From Bryoerythrophyllum caledonicum (Eukaryota > Streptophyta > Bryopsida > Pottiales > Pottiaceae), in the NCBI GenBank assembly GCA_963971425.1, contig OZ020521.1, positions 7,271,519-7,335,518 on the forward strand: 64,000 nt of DNA, in the 5' to 3' direction. The translations under genes and the position numbers were made by a program. The notes beneath the pieces are model-generated. The model worked only from the letters and a program-made list of their open reading frames with translations, made no database searches and was not told the origin of the DNA. The number at the start of each line of letters is the position of its first letter. Positions within the stretch are counted from its first letter, which is position 1. Positions 47,055 to 57,933 of the stretch are shown here, one piece after another.

Positions 47055-47130
47055 GTGATGAGAAGTTGTCGCCCCAGTCCATTTTAACACTACGTGTTCT
47101 ATGAGGATAGTTCATTCGAGTGTTGTACGC
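47055..47130 (+). ncRNA. Degenerate second copy of snoRNA unit A
   Basis: GTGATGA (47055-47061) is followed by GTTGTCGCCCCAGTCC and TGTTCTATGAGGATAG, as in unit A1. No CTGA is present at the expected end, so this copy is probably non-functional or uses a variant D box. Confidence 0.3.
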
Positions 47131-47330
47131 ACATATGTCACTGTCAAGGCCTGGAGATACCTCCACACATTGACTCCTCCTTAAGTGTGCAAGATCGAAG
47201 TCGGTGCCATATTCTGTGGCTCTGGCGCATGTTGCCTTATGTCAGGTTTTGGTTCCACATTTTTACCGTTGATCAATTGGATATATCATGGGTTGCGGAA
47301 CATGATTTGAACGACAGTCTGACCCCTCAG

Positions 47331-48045
47331 TCTCCCACTATCTATACGCATCCCTCCCATATGTTATACCACTTCTAAGTTATTATGCCACCATCTTAAA
47401 TCTTAGTTAAATAATAACCTTATTCAATTTCAGCCTAGTTCGAACTAGTGCTGCCATGCTGACGTCTGAGAATTAAAGCACAAATCGGTAAATATTGTCG
47501 ATTTATATTTTCGAGATAAATCAATAACAACCTCACTATCACTCAACAATGCCACTATTGTTTCACACCACTATTTAGGTTGTCAATAAATCATGGATGA
47601 TGACTACCTGGATACTATCCGGACTGGAAACGTTCATCATTTAATGTTTTTCGATAGCAATCTTGGCATTTACTGGTAAGATTGTTTAAATTGAAGATGA
47701 ATTGAACATGCGCTAGTTCTAAACGAATATAGAAAGATTCGTGCAGCTGCCTTGTTCCGAATAGTGCAGTAGCAGTTAACGCACTTGTAAAATTTCCGAG
47801 TGTACATTTCTATTCATTACAAGAGAAGTTTAGATCCTGTCTGTCCTTGATTGACAACTGCATCAATCTCCACAGAAATCACACCGATGTAAACACGTCC
47901 ATATACATGTATATTCATGACGACGCCGCTACTGCTCAAACGAGATCATGAAAGGACATCTATACGCGACATGTTCAAAATACTGACTCATTGCTAATTT
48001 ATATCTTTTCTCATGTGACCACCGTTGATTCCAGAGCAAGCTCTT
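47331..48045. other. Intergenic, no gene seen
   Basis: No coding or RNA family was recognised. This is the 3' flank of the minus-strand gene that ends at 48046. Confidence 0.5.
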
Positions 48046-49112
48046 TTAGTGGCACACGCCGCCGCTGTTTACAATCACAATCAACTGCATTAGATCAATC
48101 GGAATTGATTATTACTTGGAGCGGACTTAAAACAAGATTTTCTCGACATTGTAAAAATATATACAAGATATAATTCTTGAGATGATGTATTGAAATGGTT
48201 GCCACATTGGTCACGAAAAGGATTGCCTACGTACCTGCACTTGGCGACGCCTGCGCCGTACCGCCGCGGGCTGGGGCATTTGTGCTGACAATTCCCGCAG
48301 TTGTTGACGTCCTCGCACAAATTCACCTCACATCCATTCGTATCCAGAACGCCGTCGCAGTTGTCAAACCCCGGGAGGCATTTCACCCGGCACTGGGCCT
48401 TTCTGCAGGTCGTCTCCGCGTTCGGGTACGCCCTGCACTTGATGGCAGCGCACCTGTCGATGTATTTGCACCGGCCACCCTCGCAGCTCGCGAACTCGTA
48501 ACTCTTGGGGTGGCATCGTCGCTTGCACCCGCCGCAGTTGGCGACGTCACCATCGATGAAGTTCACCTCGCACCCGTCCGCGAAGTCGCCGTTGCAGTTA
48601 GCGGTGCCGTAGGGGCAGATGAGCTTGCATTGACCGTTCTTACACACGCTGGGGGAGAGGCAGAGGATTGCAGCGCAACTGCTGGCATCGCTGGTGGTGC
48701 TATCAACAAAACCTGAAACAAATCAGTTGCCAAATAACAGCTTCAGCATAGCTTCAGAGACTACTCTCTTCGTTGTCTAGATTTCAAGAAATTGTCTCAT
48801 AGCTATCAGAATGAAGACTTACATTCACAATCTACGAAAACAGAAACTGATCAACCCTGACGAATATTAGCTGCCTAATCACATTCTTGGAAAACACATC
48901 CTTACCCTAAACCCTAAACTGGCACCATTTTAGAGAAAAGTGTAGATAGCAAGAAACTGCCTAGATTGCAAGAATATGACTTCCGGCCATAAGCTATTCA
49001 ACTCACACCAATCGATCAGCAACAATGCACAGGATTGGTTCTCACCTAGTGTGCAGATCACCAACGCACTTGCGACTACCATGACCGCGGTCGATTGCCA
49101 TGAGATCGCCAT
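48046..49112 (-). CDS. Secreted cysteine-rich protein, Stig1-like repeats
   Basis: Three minus-strand exons are proposed: 49112-49046, 48712-48235 and a 19-bp terminal exon 48064-48046. They give 187 residues. The first exon encodes a signal peptide (hydrophobic VMVVASALVICTL). The mature part has many cysteines in two related modules containing NCNGDFADGCEVNF with NCGGCKRRC, and NCDGVLDTNGCEVNL with NCGNCQHKC. This CNGD...DGCE...NCGxC pattern is that of plant Stig1-type apoplastic proteins, known for roles in reproductive and stress-related extracellular signalling. The last splice (TGCAG|GTACGT to TGTAAACAG) yields a terminal SGGVCH. If it is not used, the frame runs on to 48090 with a non-cysteine tail. 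The start at 49112 is preferred because it gives a standard signal peptide. 49139 is possible. Confidence 0.78.
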
Positions 49113-50275
49113 CTCTACAGCGGAAACCAACACGAACACAAGCTTTCGGACGCGAGTAAGGAGCGATTAACTGGGAAGGACATCCCGAAGAAAGGATATA
49201 TAGAAAGCAGTGTTGACTTCGGAGTTTGGTCGAAAAACGCCAAATGCAGGTGAAAGGGTACTCTGTAATGAGTAGAGTAGCTCTTAAGCTTGGCAGGGCC
49301 AGCAAAGCGGTGGAGTTTGATTGGGCGCATGCGGATTGTGTTGACTTTGGAGGACGTGGAAGTTTCTTCACATGAAGTTTGCGGAGTTCACTTTTAGTTT
49401 CATCCATTGTTATGGGGATATTCTAGGCTGATATTCGGGAGGTGGTCAATATTACGCTGTGTAATCAGGTTCTGTCTGTTGGTTTTTATCGTAGTGTTAT
49501 CTTCGTGTGATGCTATAGTGATATCATACTGGTACTAGGGTTTTACCCTTTGTAAGCAAGTTTTGTCAATTTGCTTTCTACATGTTGATCATCCATGTTT
49601 TTCGTCTAGATTTTGAGGAGCTTCGGTGATAGTCTTTTGCAACTGTGAGTGGTGCAAGGCGCTGTTGACTAAATGAATGGCGTGGATCTAGAGAAGGTGA
49701 ACTTTCAGTGCTCTCAACACGTTGTATCACTTCCATGCATATCTACAAGTTACGGATAAGTTCATGTCTTGCATGGCGGTACAGGGTCTTAGACATGGAT
49801 CCATAGGTGGGCTTAATGAATGAAGCTAGTTCTAAATTTGGGCACGGTTCGTCAATGCTACGTACACACGTCGTCTTTCGTTACACATGGGGCATGCCTA
49901 ATGAATTAACCTTATACTGTTTGCCAGGTGGCCTCCTTTTTGACAAGAGAAAAGGTTCTTGAAGAGCGGCCCTTGACAGTAATTGTGAATCGCCTTGGCG
50001 CGCATTGTTGGTTCTCGTTTTTTCTGCAATTCAAACTCTGTTTTGTTTTTGTGCCACAAAAAAAAAGAAAAAAAAAGAAAATGAAAGACAGAAATTGTGA
50101 AGCTCATGTCAGATGCTTAAACGATGATGCCAGGTCAGAACCACAATTGTGTATCCCAAAATCATGAGGTTTGAAATTCGTCTTCAACTGGAACTTGCAC
50201 AAAAGTGCATTTCTAGACAGAATCGTACTAAAAATGTGCATTCTTTGCGTGTATCACTGCGTGTTGGCTCACCAG
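49113..50275. other. Intergenic, no gene seen
   Basis: Upstream flank of the cysteine-rich gene, then unassigned sequence with an A/G-rich run near 50057-50082. Confidence 0.45.
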
Positions 50276-50438
50276 GCAGACTTCGACGTTTGTTGGTGTA
50301 ATGGCTCGGTGACAGAGGTCATATTCAAGCCGTGGCTTGAGGTGATGAACTCTCAAGGGTGTCGCGTGCTGGGCAACAACCGTGTGGTAGATGTGATCCA
50401 TGATGGTGAAAGCAAAAAAATCACAGGAATAGTCGCCA
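50276..50438 (+). pseudogene. Isolated exon resembling a FAD-dependent oxidoreductase (carotenoid desaturase-like)
   Basis: Between an acceptor (GGCTCACCAG) and a donor (GCCA|GTAAGT) the frame encodes about 54 residues, including FDVCWCNGSVTEVIFKPWLE and GCRVLGNNRVVDVI. This resembles the middle of plant and cyanobacterial FAD-dependent amine-oxidase-type proteins of the phytoene-desaturase superfamily, where a (W)C.G.V.E.IF.PW segment precedes a VxDxI strand. No neighbouring exon was recognised, and a TTAA element begins 435 bp downstream. It is therefore called a relic, though a gene with unrecognised exons remains possible. Confidence 0.4.
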
Positions 50439-50872
50439 GTAAGTTCTATGATGTGATATCAGTTTCCACCTTGCTTGCTGACTCCCCAGTACAGTCTTTA
50501 TATTTGACAGGGTTTGACTTTCTATGGCTATAGCTTTGATATGTGTCAAAGTGAGCCCAATCTATTCTCTTAAGGTGCATTATTAATACATGTAATATAC
50601 ATGTAAAAATATGCAAATTATGGAATTGAAAATAGTCTCCAAATCTTACATAATAATTGGAGACAGGGTGAGGAGGTGATGCCACCTCCCCATGGGCGAC
50701 GCCGAGCCATCACGTCAGCTGAGAGTGGGAGGGAAGACCCTCGTGGGGATGGGGGCAAATAACGTTGCAAATGGGTTCCGTTGGCCATGGGACGGGAAGC
50801 GCTGCAACCAGAGCACAACCCAATCAGTGCTCTTTGACATTGATTAAGGTAAAGGCACCCAATTCCGATCAC

Positions 50873-52463
50873 TTAACCCTTTAGTGCCCAGGAAGCCTGA
50901 AATGGGACTCCGGAGGTGCTAAAACTCAAATTGCATGAAATCCATGAGGAACTAGGCTTTGAGATATGAGGTTCACATATGCGCACTCAATACACAAACA
51001 CTCTCCAACAATCAGATCATGATTTGGATTTATAGAACTCTTGGAAAAGCTAGGAATACAACACAAAATACACCAAATACACTCAAATATAGTGAATACA
51101 GTGAATACTATGCCACATACTAAGTTGTATTTCACACACATGCACATTGATTTTGGTCTTAAACTTTGATTGAACTTTGTCTTTGAGACTCTCTCTTCAC
51201 ATACCAAACTTCCGTTTTGATTTGTATAAGGTTGGAACATCTTTGTATACAATCAAGTAGAAAAAAAAAAAAAATTCACCAATAATTGTGTATAAATATT
51301 TTCCTTGCATATGATATGTCAATGCGAAGCTGTCAACCTAGTGCACATGTGAACCACTCTAATTCAAAGTAAAAAAATTCTTGCAAGAATCTATTGATGG
51401 TTAAAGTAGTTCACCCTCTAAAATCCACAGGTTTCACTACCAATATACGGTAACTTTAACCCCTAAAGGACCGATGTCCCCTCGGGGGACGTTTGGAGTT
51501 TGGGTAAGGTACCACGTTCTCAATTCTAGGCATTATTTTCTGAGATTTTTTATTGAATGGCCAACTTTTGATTAGCTTTGCGTAGACACAAATTTCGTAG
51601 AATTCCGACTTACGGTTCAAAAGTTACAATTTATTTTCACTTACATATACAAATAGTGCAGCAGTTTAGTGTGACATATCACAAATACTGTCACCAAACT
51701 CTAATAACTTCTAAATTCAATAGAAATTCGAGTTTTTGTCCATTTAAAAAACTGAAAATGTCCTCTTGGAAAGGAAATTGAGATCTTTGCATCAACCGTA
51801 CGGATTTGTGAATTTCAAATATTTGAGAAGGATATGATAAATGCAAAATATAAAGTGTATTGTTGATTCTCGGCACATAGGTGCATTGCAGGATTTTTTA
51901 GGACATCTTCTATACCTTTTCTACTTCTACAATTTGGTGCACATGTGCCTAACATGATCCTTTTCAAGTTAAGACAATAAAATCACGGCCCATAGTGCAA
52001 AAAGTTGCCATAGAAGGTGGTCGAAGTTTGTTGAAGGTGTATAGTATGACCTGAAAAAGAGATTATGTCGTACTTCAAAGGCTAATATCTTTCAATCGTG
52101 CGGTCAAACTTACCAAAAATTTCACCACACACTTTCATACAAGTTGAATACAAGATCCTATGGTTAAAGTTTCAAAAAAATGATTTTGTATCATTTTGAG
52201 TTGGATAACTCTCACAATGGCAATTTTGGAGTGTTTTTGAGGAAAAATTGCCTTGGTCCTTTAGGGGTTAAGCACTATAATCTATTCCATCAACCGTTGG
52301 TTGTTGTGCAAAATTTCCCCAAATTTCAAGTCATGGGTTAAGTTCAATTTTGTAAGGTTAGATATTAATATTAGGCATTATATTTCCATCAAATCCAGTG
52401 CAAAAAAAAAATCAGCAGAAATCTTGGTTTTTCTAGAAACATCCCTGGGCGGAAAAGGGTTAA
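50873..52463 (-). mobile_element. TTAA-flanked MITE, family A, copy 2 (carrying a nested family-B element)
   Basis: Bounded by TTAA at 50873-50876 and 52460-52463, with ends CCCTTTAGTGCCCAGG and, read inward from the right, CCCTTTTCCGCCCAGG. It is the inverse-orientation counterpart of 3368-4166 and is collinear with it on both sides of the insert 51456-52271. The native length would be about 775 bp. Confidence 0.8.
51456..52271 (+). mobile_element. TTAA-flanked MITE, family B, copy 2, nested
   Basis: The element is 816 bp with TTAA at both ends (51456-51459 and 52268-52271) and terminal inverted repeats CCCCTAAAGGACC. The family-A copy at 3368-4166 shows the uninterrupted site (ACTTTAAACAC in reverse), so the insertion duplicated TTAA. 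The two best-preserved B copies (this one and 22702-23516) differ by scattered substitutions only. Confidence 0.88.
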
Positions 52464-52619
52464 GCCAATTGGGGACTCAAATGACATTGTATGTCAAAAA
52501 CATTTTTTTGTAGAAAGATGCGGAATTTGGAATGAAACTCAACAAATATTTTTTCAAATTTAATCACAAAGAATTGGTATCGATGTAGAATTTAAAATAC
52601 CAATACCACCGGAGCCCAT

Positions 52620-54421
52620 AATCAACCTGTAGAGTAGGTGAGATTTGGTGCCCTCCTTTGTCCAATGCCAATAAGTGAGAGTGAGTAAAAATAGAGAAGA
52701 CATGCCATAGATAACCCACTCATGGAGGTACCCAATGCCGATCGGCCTTATTCAACTTTCGAGGCAAGGCCACCTATGAGAGCTCAATTGAGGTGCAGCA
52801 ACCCAAAATTGCACACTTCATGACCCAATGCCGATAATGACTGGGGTTTTCATGTTTTGAGTTATCGATTTTGGGTTGCTTCAAGCACCATTTCATGCAT
52901 TTACCATTTTCATTGACCATGCCTGGATACTCTACTGATCGGAATTGGGTGCCTCTACCTTATTGCATGTTGTCTTCTACACAACTATTTAACTGTAGAA
53001 AGGGATATTGTTGGAAGAGAATTTCGTTGTTCAAAGCTTTTGAACATTGGGTTCCAACCCGAAGAAGAAAACGGGTCCAAGAATGTTGTTAATAAAGAAA
53101 CAAAAGCTGCGTTGGAGCAATGTATACTGCTTGCTGGCTTTTTCTAATGCTGAGTAGAAGTTTCTGAATCGAGAGACTTGAAGTCTGTTCAAATAAGTGA
53201 TTGATTTCTAACCTGTGGATACTGAATTCAGGAATTCAAGCAATTTGGAAGGGTGTGTTATTTTTGAGAATTATAAGCAGACTCAATGAAGCGCAGAGCA
53301 TATGTCAAGATTCGTAATGTCGTATGTTGTCTTGCTTGCGTTTTTGTTCGTCTTCATTTGCTTTAGGTGTGCTACCCTTAATTTCCTGACATTATACTCT
53401 GTTTGCATCTCAGATAACATAACTCAACAACGTGTAAGAGTTTTTGCATTGCACAAGGAGATGGACCATGGCTTTGGGACGAACAAAAACGCCTTTGGGT
53501 TTGAGCACTTGCCTGTAGTAGCCGAGAAGGGGCGCAGGAGGGACAACGTTGTGCAACAAATCGTTAGTTCGTGTCAAATTTAGGGTTTTATGTACGGGGA
53601 TTAAGTTACCTGGGTTTCTCTCCAACAAAAGTGTTAGGTTTTCATGTTTATGTTTTAGGAGGAACTGTGATTGCACTCGCAAAAAAAAACTGTGTGGTTG
53701 TGTTGCATTTAATGAAGCTTTTTGTTGTGTTGTTGCGGTGGCACATGCCGCATGGAGACAAACGTAGTTTTGATGGATTTCATGGTGGCGGAGACGGGGC
53801 GCAGGAGCAAGAGCAATGGCACCATGGTTGAGTGACGACTTCGCACAACTAAGTCGTAAGTTCGTGTCAAATTTGGGGTTTTGTGTGCGAGTGGTTTTGG
53901 GGGTTTAATTTACGTGGGGAGGGTTGTGTGCTCTAGTTGCAAGAATTTGGAATTACAATTGTTCATCAAGGACAAATCGGCATTGCTATCGGCTGATAGC
54001 ACCTTGCATCTCTGGGACGTTGAAAATTGTGTTTACTTTGTCTTGTAGGCCATGTCGAAGCTGGCCTTGGCACTGGTTTGGATCTCAGGATCCAGAGGAT
54101 AGTGGTGATGACACCTCCCATTTCATTAGTGCTATGTGCTATGGGTGCCAACAAGCAAACGGCAGCCCTACAACCGTGGGATGAGGCAAAATCGTGGAAA
54201 GGCAGGCTCGAATGTTTCCGGCATTGCCTCTTGGTATGCTCTGCACATATGACAGTTGTTGCGTTCATATGAAAGAAATGGCTATTGCAAAGAGGTTGCA
54301 GGGGTTTTTGGAAATTCTACGACTTTGCATCAGATTTATGCCAACTGTGAGTGTGAAATGGGGTTTCTTATGTGGGGGTTTGAGCAGGGTTTATGAATCT
54401 TGATTGTGTTTTGTTTTATAG
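52620..54421. other. Region with a degenerate duplication, no clear gene
   Basis: A block around 53530-53640 (GGGGCGCAGGAG, then GTTAGTTCGTGTCAAATTTA and GGGTTTT) recurs at 53795-53915 in the same order. This is an imperfect direct duplication about 270 bp apart, containing telo-box-like TTAGGGTTTT. Open frames here do not resemble known proteins. Confidence 0.4.
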
Positions 54422-54532
54422 GTTCGGGGAGTTTCTGTATACGTTACTCATAACGCACTTAAAGCTCTAAGAGAGCTGTCCAATGCATCATATTCTTCTC
54501 CAATCGATGCAAGCATTGATGAAGTACAATGA
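54422..54532 (+). CDS. Possible terminal exon of an unrecognised gene
   Basis: After a good acceptor (TTTTGTTTTATAG) a 37-codon frame reads VRGVSVYVTHNALKALRELS and continues to SIDEVQ and TGA. It has amphipathic helix character and normal codon use, but no upstream exons could be joined. Low confidence. Confidence 0.22.
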   Translation, partial: VRGVSVYVTHNALKALRELSNASYSSPIDASIDEVQ

Positions 54533-54624
54533 ATTCTGTGAAGTGGGATCGTGATGAAATGTACCTACTCTGTAGATGATATTTTGCATAATCTACCACC
54601 GTTTTAAATTCTCTCACTTAGGTG

Positions 54625-56407
54625 TTAACTCCTAGAGGACCAAATCTCCTACGGAAGACATTTCTTATTTTGGGCACGTTCCAATGACCTCAATTTTTAT
54701 GGAAAAAATCTAAAAGTTTTTATGAGGATGCAGCATAGTAGTAGCTTTGTAGGAATATAATAATTTTTCACACTAGACCATTGATAGAAAAGTTATGCTA
54801 TTCTTAGTCCAAAACTAGGGATTTGGAGCACCTTCAAATTTTTTGCTAGAAATTTCTATTGAAATTAAAAAATATATTTATATTAAGAATAATACTTTCA
54901 GTGATAACGTCAAAAAATATTCTTGTCTTTATTGAAAAATTGAATTTTAGCCCAAATCAAACATTTGTTAAGCAAGGTACCAAAAAAAACTTCTTTTTTT
55001 CCACATAAAACATAGAGATCTTCAATTTTTTTAACTTTTTTTTCTACTACGATATGTGGTGTTAACCATCTAATTGATCAATCCGATTATCATTTCAAAA
55101 CATGTCAAATTAAATAAATAAAAAATGCGAATTAGCAATTTTTGAACCTCGAATCCTTGCGCAATTTTTGAAAATATTCTACACCCCTACTTAACCTCTA
55201 AAATTTGGTGTACAAGGGGATAATATCATGCAACATAATGAATTTTGACCTTGTATAGTGAAATTTTTTTACACCAAGTGAAGTCAAAGTTTGCTGACCT
55301 ACTTAACGTAGGTAAGAAAATGAACCATTTTCTTTACTTCAAACACTATAATCTTTCAATCCGTGCGGTCAAAGTTGATGACATTTTGTGAGTGTGACAA
55401 TTTCACAACAAAAAGACACCAAAATTGTTATTCTAGTACAAAGGAAACAAAAACTTTTACTTTCAATTTTAATTGTAGGATCTCAATCAAGAATTATTAA
55501 GTACCATAACCCTAATAATTTCATACACTTTGATTGTACGAATTGAAAGATTGTAATGTTTGAAGTAGGGAAAACAATTAATTTCCCTCCGTGTGTTGAG
55601 AGGATCACCAGACTTTGACTTCATGTGGTGTCCAATTTTTGCACTACACAAGGTCTAAATTTTATACCATCATGTTAAACAAGATATTAGTTCTTTGCAC
55701 AATTTTTTAAAATATGCAAGGAGTGGAAGTTCAAAAATTGTCAATTCATGTTATATATTTTTTGAACTTCATACGTTGTAGAATGAAAATCCAAACAATC
55801 AATAAGAGGAGTAACACCACATCTTGTAGTAGGAATAATATAAAGCAAAAAAAATTAAGATGTCAAGTTCTTATGTAGAAAAAGAAGAAGTTTTTTGGTA
55901 CCTTGCCCAACAATGTGTGATAATGTTTGAAATTGTTTGACTTGGATTGACATGCTATTTTTCACTAAAGACAATAAATTTTTTTTGACACTATGTACAG
56001 AAATAATATAAGTTGCTAGTATTAAAAATCTCACATTCAATAGAGTGTCCTAGCAAAGGTTTTTGGAGTTGCCCGACGTGCCCGCCCTCACGAGGTTTTG
56101 CTTTAAGATGACATAACTTTTGCATTAAGTGTCCGATTTCGGAAAAAATTGTATTGTCGAAAAGATTTTGGTAATTTCCATCAATTGTAAAAATTTCAAA
56201 GAAGAATAATATATGTTGACACGGTAGGAACCTGCCCAACCTTGAAGAGTTCCTTAAGGGGACTCTTGGAAATTTAGTGGCTAGTTGAAATCCTAAAGTT
56301 GAAACTAGAAAAATATAAACTTCTGATATTTTCCTTACTCATAGCACTAGAATTAACAATTTTGAAGTGTTTTTCAATGTGAAATTGGCAAGAACTTTAA
56401 GTGTTAA
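54625..56407 (+). mobile_element. TTAA-flanked element, diverged family-B relative (1.78 kb)
   Basis: The left end is TTAACTCCTAGAGGACCAAA. The right end read inward is TTAACACTTAAAGTTCTTGC, followed by CAATTTCAC. Both correspond to the family-B ends at lower identity. The interior contains CTTTCAATCCGTGCGGTCAA near 55346 and a second, weaker inverse copy near 55535. The family-B copy at 56411 starts three bases after its right end. Confidence 0.6.
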
Positions 56408-56770
56408 AGGTTAACTTCTAAAGAACGAGAGTCCCCACGGGGACACTTTGAATTTCAATTGAGTCCTTCAATCTCAATTTTTTGAATGATTTTTCAAGAT
56501 TTTTTATTGAATGGGAAACTTTCTAATAGCTTTTTGTTGACAATTTTTGTAGAAATCTCACTTACAATTCAAAAGCTACAATCATTTTTCGATAACGCAT
56601 ACAAATAGTGCAGCGGTTTAGTTTGACCTATTACAAATACTGTAGCAAAAGTATCATTAATTCTAAATTCAATAGAAATTTGAGTTTTAGTCCACTAAAA
56701 AAATAAAAATATCTCTTAGAAAGGGAATGGAAATCTTTGCATCCACTGTACAAATTTTTGAAATTCAAAA

Positions 56771-56890
56771 ATATGAGAAGGAAGAACTAGGTCTCCAAAG
56801 AGGGCCGGCGTGAATAAAATGTTTGTTTATTCTCTTCACTAAACCAATGACCCAGTATAGTTAGGTGGACTATAGTGATATATGAGAAGG
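56771..56890 (-). mobile_element. 98-bp 5'-truncated SINE/LINE tail with 11-bp target duplication
   Basis: ATATGAGAAGG flanks the insert perfectly (56771-56781 and 56880-56890). Read on the minus strand the 98 bp contain TTATTCACGCCGG near the 3' end and finish in TTCTT, matching the shared tail of the SINE at 17301-17655 and the LINE ending near 21592. Confidence 0.82.
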
Positions 56891-56940
56891 ATATGATATA
56901 TGCAAAACTTGTCAGTGTATAGTTAATTCTCAGCACATAG

Positions 56941-57171
56941 TAGGGTGAAAATCTGCTAAGGTGGTATGTTTTTAGTGTCACATGGCCTTAAGATAGGGAA
57001 GAAGGGAACGATCAGTATCATGATGGCCATGATTTCTTCAATTTTTTTGAATGGACGATTGACATTCAACAACCATTTTACAGAGGGCTACAACTCAAAT
57101 ATATTTGTGTGTATTTTTTTTTTGCCCAAAAGTGAGTATCCTTAGTGGATTTCTGCCCAGATGCATTGCAG
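56941..57171. mobile_element. Approximately 230-bp MITE-like insert
   Basis: Absent from the other family-B copies. Its ends form an imperfect inverted repeat of about 20 bp: GGGTGAAAATCTGCTAAGG on the left, GGGCAGAAATCCACTAAGG read inward from the right. Exact ends and target duplication are uncertain. Confidence 0.5.
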
Positions 57172-57913
57172 GATTCTTAAGGACATCTTCTAAGTTCTAC
57201 ACCTCTTCTACTTCTAAAATTTGGTGCACAAGTGCCTAGCATGATCATTTTGGAGTTAAAATTAAACCACGGCCTGTAGTGCAAAAGTTTGTCATAGAAG
57301 GTGGTCAAAGTTTGTTGACGGTGTTTAGTATGACCTCAAGAAGAGTTTATGTCTCACTTCAAAGGCTCATATCTTTCAATCCCTGCGGTCAAACTGAATT
57401 TTTTTCTTACCACGCACTTGTACAATCCTAGTACAAGATCCTATGGTTAGAGATGTAAAAACTGTACTTATTTGCATTTTGTGTTGAATACATTGAAATA
57501 CATTGAAATACATTTGACGCTGATGAGCTTTTCTGGCCTGAGAAAATCTACGAGTGTTCTAGATCATGCAGAGTGACATCTATGCACTCGGTACATTTCA
57601 GCAGAAAAATCTACCAACTCATTTCACAGAAAGCACTGTAGCTCGTCGATGCTTGCACCAATTGTTGTGACAATGGTCTCAATAGATGCCCATCTAACTC
57701 CACCTCTTAGTCATGGTATATTTTTATCCTTTAAGGTGGCCTATAGCGCTTGCTACAAAAGTTCTTGTGCCAAAATGACCCATATATGATCGTCGGCCTT
57801 AAAAAAACACCACAAACGCCACCTCCCCAACGTGTGACCCAGAAACGCGCCACGTGGGAGATCTGGAAAGAAAAAGATGTCCCGCGAGCCGGCATGAAAG
57901 AAAAAGAAACGCA

Positions 57914-57933
57914 CCACCTCCACATGGAGGTGG
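57914..57933. repeat. 9-bp-arm inverted repeat with 2-bp loop
   Basis: CCACCTCCA, CA, TGGAGGTGG. It lies in GC-rich sequence about 700 bp before the BT1 gene. It may simply mark a palindrome in the promoter region. Confidence 0.6.

Larger units (their letters stand above)
56411..57490 (+). mobile_element. Family-B element, copy 3, carrying two insertions and lacking its right end
   Basis: It starts TTAACTTCTAAAGAACGAGAG and follows copy 2 through CAAATAGTGCAGCGGTTTAG, the CACATAG / GCATTGCAGGATT junction and CTTTCAATCCCTGCGGTCAA. It loses similarity near 57490 before the expected right end. A 98-bp retrotransposed tail (56782-56879) and a 230-bp inverted-repeat insert (about 56941-57171) account for its greater length. 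Confidence 0.7.
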
